Below are positions 34,520 to 43,133 of a stretch of DNA of 64,000 nt, one piece after another; the stretch's first letter is position 1; every line of letters begins with the position of its first letter. Source of the stretch: Candidatus Poribacteria bacterium (GTDB lineage Bacteria; Poribacteria; WGA-4E; PCPOR2b); contig JAJDUM010000019.1 of the NCBI GenBank assembly GCA_022826645.1, positions 41,332-105,331 of the forward strand. The letters are read 5' to 3'. The position numbers were made by a program, and so were the translations under genes. The notes beneath the pieces were generated by a model. It saw nothing but the letters and a program-made list of their open reading frames with translations, made no database searches and had not been told where the DNA came from.

Positions 34520-35278
34520 TCAACTGAAATCGACGTGCAGCTCTCGCTCCACGCCCCGCATATCCATTTCGTATTCTATATCCACAATCGGCGGCCGGGA
34601 CGGATACCAATGGATCCCGTGCCCCTTACCCGCGATTAGCTTCGGGAGCACAATCTCCTCAACGAGATCGCTGATTGGATGTACAGTGTAGATGTTAATC
34701 CGATTCACAGCACCCCAAGCGCCACCCAAGCCCAAGAGACGTTCCGCCATCACTTCGACAACATAGGTAGCCTTCTCTCGTATGGCATCCCTATCGGTTT
34801 CCCCTCGACGAACGATGCCATCGGAGTTGAGTGCGGCTTCCAAAAGTTCACCGGCACCCGCAATAATGAAGGTTTGTTCCACGGCATTATCACAGGGAAG
34901 CAGATGTGAAAAACCGTAAAGCATCGGTACTTCCGGTGGTCCGACCAGCGGTGCCACATTTGTGCGTGCCAACGGATTGAGTTCATCGACATAAAGTCCC
35001 CATTCCTGCAAAACTTCGCAGTACCCGCGATTAAAATCGATGAACCCCTCCATAGTGAAAGGTGCCGGACTTCGGAGTTGCATGGCGCACAAGGCTGTTC
35101 GCCCCTGCCCCTGCGCTTTCAAATATGCGTCAACGCCCGCAAACCCCTCACGCCATGGAACAGGGTTTTTCAGTGTGATGTTGACGATTTCGTGTCCGGG
35201 ATCGGCGATGACACCGCAGGAATACGGGTCGATGCCCTTGAGAAAATGGTAATGGCCTTCGGGATTATGGATAAGCAC
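34520..35278 (-). CDS. RidA-superfamily-like protein, tentative
   Basis: The 252 residues have a C-terminal half resembling the YjgF/RidA or related deaminase fold: FIIAGAGELLEAAL, a YVVEVMAERLLGLG helix and NRINIYTVHPISDLVEE, where RidA proteins have the conserved Asp/Arg region. The N-terminal half is unlike RidA and carries DPGHEIVNI and a Trp-Arg-Glu segment. GTG start with GGAGG 6 bases upstream. Not firmly recognised. It lies before the epimerase gene in a catabolic neighbourhood. Confidence 0.45.
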   Translation of the reverse strand: MLIHNPEGHYHFLKGIDPYSCGVIADPGHEIVNITLKNPVPWREGFAGVDAYLKAQGQGRTALCAMQLRSPAPFTMEGFIDFNRGYCEVLQEWGLYVDELNPLARTNVAPLVGPPEVPMLYGFSHLLPCDNAVEQTFIIAGAGELLEAALNSDGIVRRGETDRDAIREKATYVVEVMAERLLGLGGAWGAVNRINIYTVHPISDLVEEIVLPKLIAGKGHGIHWYPSRPPIVDIEYEMDMRGVERELHVDFS

Positions 35279-35308
35279 AGGTTTCCTCCAATGAAATATT
35301 GAACTGTT

Positions 35309-36166
35309 TTAACCTGATTCCAAGTGCTTTTTCGACACAGACCACACATATCGCGGTTGATAACCGAAAGCGGCTTCCGCTTTGGCACAACTCATCGGCG
35401 ACGTGTGGCCGGGCATGGCACCTCGAACCTCTGTCTCCTCCCCAAAATAGCGTTCGATCAACGCGGTCGTCGGCTGTGACAGTACAACACACGAACCGGT
35501 GATATTGTAGGGGCCGGAAGCCGCTGACTCCACCTCAACCGCGAGCCGACACGCAACTGCGGCATCGCGCGCATCCGTCCGTGTCCATAGCAACGATGTT
35601 CCGCCGCCTGGATCCTGCGCCAACAGATCTAGCTCCGCATCCAGCTGTGCTGGTGTCCGAATTCCCATAAGCCGGAACGACAGAATCGTCATACCAAAAC
35701 GCTCAACAAAGTAATCGGCAGCTTGCTCGCCCACCACCTTTGAAAGTGCATAACAGTTGGCGGGACGCAACGGATGGGCTTCATCAACCGGCACGTAGAC
35801 CGGTGGTGCCTTCGCAAAGCCGTAGACTTGTGCACTTGAAGCTGAGACGATCCGCTGAATTCCTAAATCTGCACACGCTTGAAATATATTAAAAGTTCCT
35901 TGGACGTTATCTCCGTAGGTGCGAGTGTCAGGAACGACACCCGCATTCGCCCATGCGCCCATGTGGACAACTGCCTCAGCTTTCGCAGCCGCTAAGGCTT
36001 GGTACACCTCACCGGCATCAGTCAGATCAACGCGTAAGAACCGAGAGAGATTCTCCGCTTCAGGAGGTGAGATATCCACACTCGTTACATTATGGCCGGC
36101 ACTGGATAGTTCTTTCACAACATAACGACCGATGCGGCCGCTGGCGCCGGTCACCAAAATCTGCAT
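35309..36166 (-). CDS. NAD-dependent epimerase/dehydratase
   Basis: The 285 residues form an extended SDR: GASGRIGRYVVKEL (nucleotide loop, residues about 7-20), VDLTDAGEVY, HMGAWAN, SASSAQVYG and the catalytic YALSKVVGEQ (Tyr/Lys) near residue 144. The substrate is probably a nucleotide or free sugar. The start is the ATG at 36166 with AAGGAG 8 bases upstream; a TTG two codons earlier is also in frame. It is followed closely by the RidA-like gene on the same strand. Confidence 0.87.
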   Translation of the reverse strand: MQILVTGASGRIGRYVVKELSSAGHNVTSVDISPPEAENLSRFLRVDLTDAGEVYQALAAAKAEAVVHMGAWANAGVVPDTRTYGDNVQGTFNIFQACADLGIQRIVSASSAQVYGFAKAPPVYVPVDEAHPLRPANCYALSKVVGEQAADYFVERFGMTILSFRLMGIRTPAQLDAELDLLAQDPGGGTSLLWTRTDARDAAVACRLAVEVESAASGPYNITGSCVVLSQPTTALIERYFGEETEVRGAMPGHTSPMSCAKAEAAFGYQPRYVWSVSKKHLESG

Positions 36167-36265
36167 TCCCAACTCCTTTTCGTTGCGTCAACTCTCCGAC
36201 TTTGGTAAACTGAAAGCGGTCATCCTATGCTTTCAACTAACCGACTTCTGAATGAAAGGCAATCT

Positions 36266-37387
36266 ATGGACTTTAACGAAATTAAGTTTCAGGACGCGAA
36301 GACGCAAACCTATCTGGGCAGTCCGAGTATCGTTCGACTTGCGGATGGATCGCTACTCGCAACACACGACTATTTTGGGAAAGGCTGTCCGCTGAACCAC
36401 GAAAACGAGGAACACCTGACCAGCGTCTACCGTTCAGAAAACAACGGAGAGACGTGGGATAACATCACCCACATCGCGAATGCGTTCTGGAGTTCGCTAT
36501 TTATCCACAACGGTGATGTTTACCTACTCGGCACATCGCAGCAATACGGCTCAATTGTGATCAGACGCAGCTGCGACGGCGGGTATACGTGGACCCACCC
36601 CAAAGACGAGAAGTCTGGTTTACTTTTTAAGGGCGGTCCCTTCCGTGAACCTCCCAACTACCACTGCGCCCCCGTACCAATTCTTCTGAAAGACGGTAGA
36701 CTGTATCGGGCGTTCGAGGACTGCGATCCGTGCGTCTGGGGCATCGGCTTCCAATCTCTCGTAATCTCCGCCGACGCGGATGGAGATCTCCTAGACGCCG
36801 CGAACTGGACGATCAGCAACAAACTCCCTTTCGATCCGGCATGGGTTCCTACGGAGTGGGGAGAGCTGGAGCGTCCGGGTTGGCTTGAAGGAAACACCGT
36901 AGAGACGAAGGGCGGCGAGATCTGGAATATCCTCCGTTTCAACTCGCTCCCATTGTGGGACAAGGCGGCAATCGTTAAAGTTCACGACGATGGTAAGCGC
37001 ATCACCTTCGATCCAGAGACAGGGTTCATCGACTTTCCCGGCGGAATGACGAAGTTCACCATCCGTTTTGACCCGGAGACTGGACGTTACCTGACCCTTA
37101 GCAACAACAATCCTAACCCGGTTCAACCTTCTCGGCGCACCGTGTTGTCGTTGCACACCTCCGAAGATTTGCTCCATTGGGAGCACAAACTAACGCTGTT
37201 AGAGGACGATCAGGGATTGCCTTATGAGCAGTCCGTCCAGTTGACCGGCTTCCAGTATGTGGATTGGCAGTTCGACGGTGACGATATCCTCTACATCGTT
37301 CGCACGGCTTACGGCGGCGCACATAATTTTCACGATGCCAATCGGATTACGTTCCACCAGATCCGAGATTTTCGAGGTCTACTGTAG
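36266..37387 (+). CDS. Sialidase-like (BNR/Asp-box) protein
   Basis: The 373 residues form a beta-propeller-like protein. Asp-box-type repeats are visible: SENNGETWDN near residue 52, SCDGGYTWTHP near 100, and later SADADGDLLDAANW. LADGSLLATHDY is a typical first-blade strand. There is no signal peptide. Members can be sialidases or glycoside hydrolases of unknown type. The start at 36266 follows GAAAGG; an earlier ATG at 36227 is in frame. Divergent from the epimerase gene. Confidence 0.75.
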   Translation: MDFNEIKFQDAKTQTYLGSPSIVRLADGSLLATHDYFGKGCPLNHENEEHLTSVYRSENNGETWDNITHIANAFWSSLFIHNGDVYLLGTSQQYGSIVIRRSCDGGYTWTHPKDEKSGLLFKGGPFREPPNYHCAPVPILLKDGRLYRAFEDCDPCVWGIGFQSLVISADADGDLLDAANWTISNKLPFDPAWVPTEWGELERPGWLEGNTVETKGGEIWNILRFNSLPLWDKAAIVKVHDDGKRITFDPETGFIDFPGGMTKFTIRFDPETGRYLTLSNNNPNPVQPSRRTVLSLHTSEDLLHWEHKLTLLEDDQGLPYEQSVQLTGFQYVDWQFDGDDILYIVRTAYGGAHNFHDANRITFHQIRDFRGLL

Positions 37388-37400
37388 CAACGGAACAAGC

Positions 37401-38351
37401 CTACCATGCAAACACTGTCCCCAACAGTTCTGTTGGATTGTCCCGCAATGTGTCATAGATGCGCTTTGCTTCGTTCACAGGAACAACATCGCGGATTAAA
37501 GGCTTAATGTTTACCAATCCCCGGTCCACCAAACGACACAGGTTTTGCAGATCATCCCGATCAAAGTGGCTATTCTGTTTTATCTGGATCTCGCGTCCTT
37601 GACCGAGGTTAAAGGTATAGGTTACTTTGTCTCGCCCGGCAATAAAGATAATCCTTCCGCGCTGGCGCACGGCACTGAGGAACTGGTCCTCCATACCTGG
37701 CACACCGGCAAAGTCAATGACCGCATCGAACGTCCCGTCAGCTATTCCTTTTTCCCAACCGTCGCCCGACACATCCAGAACGGTTTCAGCCGCACCGATT
37801 TCCCCAGCGAGCTCCAGACGGTTAGGATTGATATCGCAAAGCGTGGCGCGGGCACCCATAACGGCTGCGATTTGTGCAGCAACCTGACCGATGATACCAG
37901 CCCCCACAATCAATACCCGTTCTCCCATTTTCAACTCGGTGTTACGGCAGGTACGCATGGCAACACTGGTCATCCCGAAAAGCGCGGCCTCCGTGCGGTC
38001 AATGGAGTCGGGCAGTTTGATGAGCAGGTCCTCCTCCGCCATCACGACATATTCCGCATGAATGGCACTCATATACAGCACATCTCCAACCCGTAATTCG
38101 CTGACATCAGGACCGACCTCGATCACCCGTCCTACATTTTGGTAGCCGTTTCCACCGGTGGGCAGCTGTTCGTTTTTGGGGGCGTAGTTCCCGCCGATCA
38201 GTTGGTTTCGTTCGGTGCCGTTTGTTATGCCAGAATAGATTGTCTCGGTTTTGACTTCGTTGCCGGTTGGTCCTTCCGGATCGGGCCAATCGTGGACGAG
38301 GACTTTCTGTCGCGTCTTATCGGGCAAACCTTGAATGCTCAATGAACGCAT
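37401..38351 (-). CDS. Medium-chain dehydrogenase/reductase
   Basis: The 316 residues have the MDR layout: an N-terminal catalytic domain with EVKTETIYSGITNGTE (no obvious structural-zinc Cys cluster) and VGRVIEVGPDVSELRVGD, and a Rossmann domain with VLIVGAGIIGQVAAQIAA near residue 160. The C-terminal domain ends in FNLGQGREIQIKQ. Likely a sugar or polyol dehydrogenase related to zinc-type alcohol dehydrogenases. The start at 38351 has GAAGGGAGA upstream. It is convergent with the sialidase-like gene. Confidence 0.8.
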   Translation of the reverse strand: MRSLSIQGLPDKTRQKVLVHDWPDPEGPTGNEVKTETIYSGITNGTERNQLIGGNYAPKNEQLPTGGNGYQNVGRVIEVGPDVSELRVGDVLYMSAIHAEYVVMAEEDLLIKLPDSIDRTEAALFGMTSVAMRTCRNTELKMGERVLIVGAGIIGQVAAQIAAVMGARATLCDINPNRLELAGEIGAAETVLDVSGDGWEKGIADGTFDAVIDFAGVPGMEDQFLSAVRQRGRIIFIAGRDKVTYTFNLGQGREIQIKQNSHFDRDDLQNLCRLVDRGLVNIKPLIRDVVPVNEAKRIYDTLRDNPTELLGTVFAW

Positions 38352-38365
38352 TGACCATCTCCCTT

Positions 38366-38998
38366 CTAAATTCTTCCCGCCAACCACTGGATTCCCTGCG
38401 AAATAACCGCCCGGAAATTTGGGTCAGAGAAAACCTGATCGTCGTGACCTGACTGACAGCAGAACACACGCGCATTTTTGTACTCTCGCGCCCACGCCAG
38501 CGTTTTCATGCTATCGGGGTGGTTCGTGGTCAGCAACAGTTCACTGTCTTCCCCCGGATCTGCCATGATATAGATTTCATCCACCATCTGCCACGGCATC
38601 AAGCCCTGTGTAGTGGGATGCTGGGAATCCACGATCTCAACACGCACATCTTGGTCGATCTGAACGCCGAAACCTCGATCTTCGATTCCGCACAGATCTG
38701 ACCACAGTTGCCACTCAGGGAACGCAAGGATGGCGTGGTGGAGTACTAAGATACCCTTCCCGTCTTCTCCCAATGCCTCGATGGCTTCCCTGACTCTTCC
38801 TTCATCGGGTGTAACCCGATGAAAATTATAGAAAACAAGGACATCATACTGGTCTCGAACCTTTCCGGCATCCGCTGCAAAGTTTTCCAGATCCTGAAGA
38901 TAAAAGTCAATTTCGGGAATACTCCTGAACAACGCATGAAACCCCGGCACATCAAAGGCATGTTGTCCTGTAATCACTGCTGTCTTAATCTTGCTCAT
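38366..38998 (-). CDS. ThuA-like protein
   Basis: The 210 residues fit the ThuA (trehalose utilisation-type, class-I glutamine amidotransferase-like) fold: KTAVITGQHAFDVPGFHALF, YDVLVFYNFHRVTPDEG, GILVLHHAILAFPEW, MVDEIYIMADPG and ARVFCCQSGHDDQVF. The exact reaction of the family is mostly unknown and often linked to sugar metabolism. The ATG at 38998 follows GGAGGGTATT. It lies 14 bases before the MDR gene on the same strand, so the two are probably co-transcribed. Confidence 0.85.
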   Translation of the reverse strand: MSKIKTAVITGQHAFDVPGFHALFRSIPEIDFYLQDLENFAADAGKVRDQYDVLVFYNFHRVTPDEGRVREAIEALGEDGKGILVLHHAILAFPEWQLWSDLCGIEDRGFGVQIDQDVRVEIVDSQHPTTQGLMPWQMVDEIYIMADPGEDSELLLTTNHPDSMKTLAWAREYKNARVFCCQSGHDDQVFSDPNFRAVISQGIQWLAGRI

Positions 38999-39092
38999 AA
39001 TACCCTCCAATTATGAATAAAATAGAACATGCTGCCAGCTTATTTGACAACAATCAGGAACGGGCTAGCCATATTCAAAAAAGCTGTATTTG

Positions 39093-40754
39093 TTATCTGA
39101 ATATTAGAACCTTATTTCCAGTGATCGCATTACTAAAGTGGGCAAAATTCTCTCTTGAAACTGTAATAGGTATTTCCTCCTCCATCTGAAAACCAACACT
39201 TTCTCCAACAAGCATCAGGTATTGTGCAGTACGAATGGGTATTTGACGCTTTGTGTCTCCGGCTGTGGTTACATTGTCGCCAATTATGACCATACATGCA
39301 CCACCTTTTTTAAGTACACGTCGCATTTGTAACATCGCCGTTCGCATATCCATGAAATAACGGTAAAGCAAACTCGCCTTGTTTTTCCTCCGAAAGCCCA
39401 CCTGAGAATTAGCATTCAAATCATAAATTAGCTTAATCGTTTCCTTAACCGCTTGTGGTAAGGGACAGTGATCATAATTGCCAAAAAACTCTTGTTCAAG
39501 CTGGTTTCTAATTTTTGTCTGAATTTCCCGTGAACCAATCAAAGTACGTTCAACCGCTGTTTTTTGGCGTTTATTGAGGAGATTAAGAAAGGCAAGGGAA
39601 AGCCTATCAGTGTCAATATAGGGAAGCGCAGTTGCATACGGCGGGGATGTGATAATCAGGTCAACCTGATTGTCCTGTTTTAGATAAGGGCTATGAATCC
39701 GTTCAGCTTGACGAATATCCCCTAAGAAGCATGAAAAATTGTACTCTACCTGATCGCTTGTAAGTCTTCTTAAAAAAGCACTCAATCGAAAGACATTCTT
39801 ACGCACCAATTCTAAAAACTTTCTGTACACTGGAGCATCTTCTATAGGTTCTGCTCTCCTGCCAATACGCAGTTGACTTGGATCTTGTTGCGACACATCG
39901 GTTAGAATGTCACTTAAAGTAACGAAGAAAAAATCACGCATTGCGGGTATAGAGATACACTCTATTGCTTGCGTAATACAAAAGAGCTTATAAAGCACAG
40001 GTAGCGGAAACCAAGAAATGAGATGTTCAATGTCCTCAAGTTGATATTTGAGAGAGAGCCTCATCCCTAAATCGGTGACTATAGCTTCATCCATACCATC
40101 AATAACATCTCCATTAGGCAAGTATTTATCAAGATGAGTTAGTAGGGTATTAAATTCATGTTCGACATTATCTGGGGAAAGTTCCAAGCAAGAAAGTCTT
40201 GTCTTTGAGATAAAGTATGCCAGTGGATTCAAGTCGATACCAATACCAACCATACCCGCTAAAAGCCCTTCAATAACTGCCGTTCCGCAACCCATAAATG
40301 GGTCACAGAATACTGAACCGGGGCCAACACCAGAATAATTGATAAGAGCTTTAATCAACTGTGGATAGAATTTTCCCTTATACTTGTGTAAACCGTGAAT
40401 ACCATATTTTGATTCTTTTCTTCCATTTAGAATCAGAGTACCAGTCTTAACTTTCGTATGTAGTTCAGCAAAGTTCGTCACGACATCTGCAATCTTGGCA
40501 GACGATTCTGCCATCGCTTGTTGTGTATCAATTATCTTATTTTGTTTCTTTGTAGTAATGACAACACTATGACAGAAGCAGAGCTTTTTTAGTTTGTCTA
40601 TATCTATTGGAAGCGGTTGCTTAATTTGAAATCCACCTAACGTAAATTCCAATTGAGTATTAGGAGATACAAGTGTCTGAATTTCCCTTTTAGCAAGGTC
40701 AATCTCATATTCCCACAGTTTGTAAGATGGCAACCGAAAAGTATACTTATACAT
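39093..40754 (-). CDS. TSPPY-type DNA methyltransferase (second of a pair)
   Basis: The 553 residues carry motif X-like HKYKGKFYPQLIKALIN (near 123), SAM motif I DPFMGCGTAVIEG (151-163) followed by GIDLNP, and catalytic TSPPY at 369-373. Motif order X-I-(about 200 residues)-IV leaves room for target recognition between. SPPY-type MTases methylate exocyclic amino groups (N4-C or N6-A). Residues 1-110 are a unique N-terminal extension. It is paralogous to the MTase upstream and overlaps it by 8 bases. AT-rich compared with flanking genes. Last gene of the island. Confidence 0.85.
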   Translation of the reverse strand: MYKYTFRLPSYKLWEYEIDLAKREIQTLVSPNTQLEFTLGGFQIKQPLPIDIDKLKKLCFCHSVVITTKKQNKIIDTQQAMAESSAKIADVVTNFAELHTKVKTGTLILNGRKESKYGIHGLHKYKGKFYPQLIKALINYSGVGPGSVFCDPFMGCGTAVIEGLLAGMVGIGIDLNPLAYFISKTRLSCLELSPDNVEHEFNTLLTHLDKYLPNGDVIDGMDEAIVTDLGMRLSLKYQLEDIEHLISWFPLPVLYKLFCITQAIECISIPAMRDFFFVTLSDILTDVSQQDPSQLRIGRRAEPIEDAPVYRKFLELVRKNVFRLSAFLRRLTSDQVEYNFSCFLGDIRQAERIHSPYLKQDNQVDLIITSPPYATALPYIDTDRLSLAFLNLLNKRQKTAVERTLIGSREIQTKIRNQLEQEFFGNYDHCPLPQAVKETIKLIYDLNANSQVGFRRKNKASLLYRYFMDMRTAMLQMRRVLKKGGACMVIIGDNVTTAGDTKRQIPIRTAQYLMLVGESVGFQMEEEIPITVSRENFAHFSNAITGNKVLIFR

Positions 40755-42000
40755 CTTCCACCTTTTTCAAAATAACGATATGTTCAGATTTTGCCCTTCG
40801 CGCAGATGAACTGAAAGAACGTCTATGAGCGTGTATATTCCGCTCTAAGTTGATTGCTAACTCGAAACCGCAGCGTGTCGCGACTTTAGTAATTAGTTGG
40901 TCATTTTTCACAAGTTGTTTTTTAAAGATAGAATCGCCAACGACAAAGCAGCAGAAGCGGTGTGTATCTAAAACCCTGTTTATTCCTTGAAAACATAGCA
41001 GCATTGCGTTCTTGAAAGCTGCTATGTTTTGTTGTGTCGTACCCTTTCGCTGATAGTTCAGATGTGACCCAATTTCCTTTCTGGACATTGCTATTGGGTC
41101 ATATCCTAGCCAAAACATGCGGTGTCTATGATAAAGGAAATAATCAAAAGCATTTGGATAGGGCGGCGATGTAATCACAAGCTGCACTCTCAGATTCGGC
41201 GGAAAGTGTTCGAGAGTACGGATGTCATCGTTGATTACTTGCGATGTGACAGGTTGCCGCTTCTCTTGATATGCTTCCATTCTCGTCCACATCTCACGAA
41301 CCTTTGAAATAAATCGTTTGTAGACATTCCCTATCGGTATATCCTTCTCTTTTCTCGCGTAGCGGGTTTCACAATCCTGATTACTAACACTAACCAGAAT
41401 AGCGGAAACAGCAACGCGACAAAAGTCTACTAAAAACTGGGAGGGTAACATGTGAATTCGAGCTAACAGAACACCAAGTTCTTCTTGTACGTTTGGTGCA
41501 AACCAATGGTCACGATTCGGAATGTTAGGAAGTCTATATTCTGGCATTACTGATAAATGTGGAATAAGAGAAGGAGTATCAGTAGCTAGTTCAAAATAAC
41601 CTTCAACATCAGCAATCAAACTATCTAAGGTGGGCTTATCTGCAACACTTACAAGGTTAGATTTTACCTTGGATACAAGAGAACCAATCGGATTAAGGTC
41701 ATTACCAATACAGTTCCTGCCTAATAGCGTTGCTTCGACGAGAGTTGTCCCCACCCCACAGAACGGATCAAAAACCCATTCACCTTCTTCTGATAAATAT
41801 TGAATGAGTTTAGATGGTATCTGTGGAATAAATCTCGCCGGGTACGGGTGATAATTGTGTGTTAGGTATTGAGTATCGCTGTCGACAAATCCCCAATTGA
41901 TTTTCTGTAAATGATTTAATTCTTTTCTGAAATCCACAAAGCTTCTTCCCATCAAGATTAGGGTTGAATTAATATTTTTGTAGCTGATTACATATTTCAT
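40747..42000 (-). CDS. TSPPY-type DNA methyltransferase (first of a pair)
   Basis: The 417 residues show HPYPARFIPQIPSKLI (motif X-like, near 51), DPFCGVGTTLVEA (motif I, 78-90), GNDLNPIG, and TSPPY at 277-281. The middle region VSNQDCETRYARKEKDI to VYKRF (split) corresponds to a similar stretch in the partner MTase, so the two arose from a common ancestor. The ATG at 42000 overlaps the upstream gene by 32 bases; an ATG at 41952 (MGRSF) is an alternative. Target site unknown. Probably protects host DNA from the island's putative nuclease. Confidence 0.85.
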   Translation of the reverse strand: MKYVISYKNINSTLILMGRSFVDFRKELNHLQKINWGFVDSDTQYLTHNYHPYPARFIPQIPSKLIQYLSEEGEWVFDPFCGVGTTLVEATLLGRNCIGNDLNPIGSLVSKVKSNLVSVADKPTLDSLIADVEGYFELATDTPSLIPHLSVMPEYRLPNIPNRDHWFAPNVQEELGVLLARIHMLPSQFLVDFCRVAVSAILVSVSNQDCETRYARKEKDIPIGNVYKRFISKVREMWTRMEAYQEKRQPVTSQVINDDIRTLEHFPPNLRVQLVITSPPYPNAFDYFLYHRHRMFWLGYDPIAMSRKEIGSHLNYQRKGTTQQNIAAFKNAMLLCFQGINRVLDTHRFCCFVVGDSIFKKQLVKNDQLITKVATRCGFELAINLERNIHAHRRSFSSSARRAKSEHIVILKKVEDV

Positions 42001-43123
42001 CCAAATGCTCTATCATCGCAGATGAAGCAAGTATCATCAATGTTTCAAGTGGCGTACTTTCTGGTCCAAATGGTTCAGAGTATTGAGCAATTCGCACTGC
42101 AATCCCAAATCCGTCATCAGATGATGGTGATTGATTTGCAAAGAACTCGGAGATATCTGACCGATTTGATTGCCAAAAATCATATAGTGTAGAACTGTAA
42201 GGAAGAAACAAACTCAGTATTTGAAGCGCGTTATAGCTTGAACAAACATGAGGCACAAATTGATCGCGTTTGTATCGAGCGATATATTTGCCTCCAGATC
42301 CGGTGAGCTGCTTTGCCCGTTCTAGCAAGTACTGGTAGAAACCACCACTTTCCACCTCATAATGTGATACAACAAATTCTTGAACCGTATTTATCATTTG
42401 TGTAGTTGGAGGTTTATCACATGTGAGAATTTCCCAAGTCTGCAAACATTGTTGCATTGGCCCCATATAAAGGAGTTCTGCTAAACCTTCTTCGATTGCA
42501 GACAGAATGGGATTCCAGTCTCTTTCTACATTTAGAAAGTTGTATAGAGAAACAGCACACAGGGTTTGTAGAGTAACCTCATTTTGAAGCTTCAGATGTT
42601 CCTGTGTATTGCCCCAGTACAAATTATAGTACCAACCACTTGTAGCCTGAAATTCAGAAAGCCAATCAATTATCTTCTCTAATTGGTTCTCAGTTAACAT
42701 AACCCCAAGCATGTCCAAGATGCCAAGCGCGTAGAAAGTTGAGTAAATGTCAGTTGGCAGCGTTTGTCCTTTGAGAACTTGAGCAATCTCAGTCTGAGGA
42801 TTAGTTGGATAAAAGGCAAAACTTCCATTGCTCTCTTGTAAGTTCAAAATGTACTTGGTAATATTGAAAACGGTAGTTTCTTCAATATCTGATTGGGGCA
42901 CGACCAACAAAGTTCCTAACACATAATGGAATAAATCCGCGGCAAAAACAGGCTTCTCTCTCTCAATCAATTGAGTTTGAGTTTGAATTCCTCTTTTGAA
43001 ATACTCAATGATGTTATCATGCCATGGATTGTCAGATAAAGTATAGATAATCTTCGATGGTTCAACTCCCAGCCGCCAGAATCCATTTTTTTCAATGAAA
43101 TTCCTCGATTCTTGCTGTAACAT
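41969..43123 (-). CDS. All-helical toroid-like protein, unknown
   Basis: The 384 residues contain repeated helix pairs with NLQESNGSFAFYP, PTDIYSTFYALGILDMLG, DWLSEFQATSGWYYN and SSYNALQILSLFLP. These resemble the alpha/alpha toroid of prenyltransferases and terpenoid cyclases (QxxxGxF-type repeats). No catalytic DxDD-type motif is visible, so a structural or binding role is as likely as catalysis. The start at 43123 has AAAGG upstream. It lies between the LAGLIDADG and MTase genes with short spacing, so it is probably part of the same system. Confidence 0.6.
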   Translation of the reverse strand: MLQQESRNFIEKNGFWRLGVEPSKIIYTLSDNPWHDNIIEYFKRGIQTQTQLIEREKPVFAADLFHYVLGTLLVVPQSDIEETTVFNITKYILNLQESNGSFAFYPTNPQTEIAQVLKGQTLPTDIYSTFYALGILDMLGVMLTENQLEKIIDWLSEFQATSGWYYNLYWGNTQEHLKLQNEVTLQTLCAVSLYNFLNVERDWNPILSAIEEGLAELLYMGPMQQCLQTWEILTCDKPPTTQMINTVQEFVVSHYEVESGGFYQYLLERAKQLTGSGGKYIARYKRDQFVPHVCSSYNALQILSLFLPYSSTLYDFWQSNRSDISEFFANQSPSSDDGFGIAVRIAQYSEPFGPESTPLETLMILASSAMIEHLDEICNQLQKY

Positions 43124-43133
43124 TCTATTACCT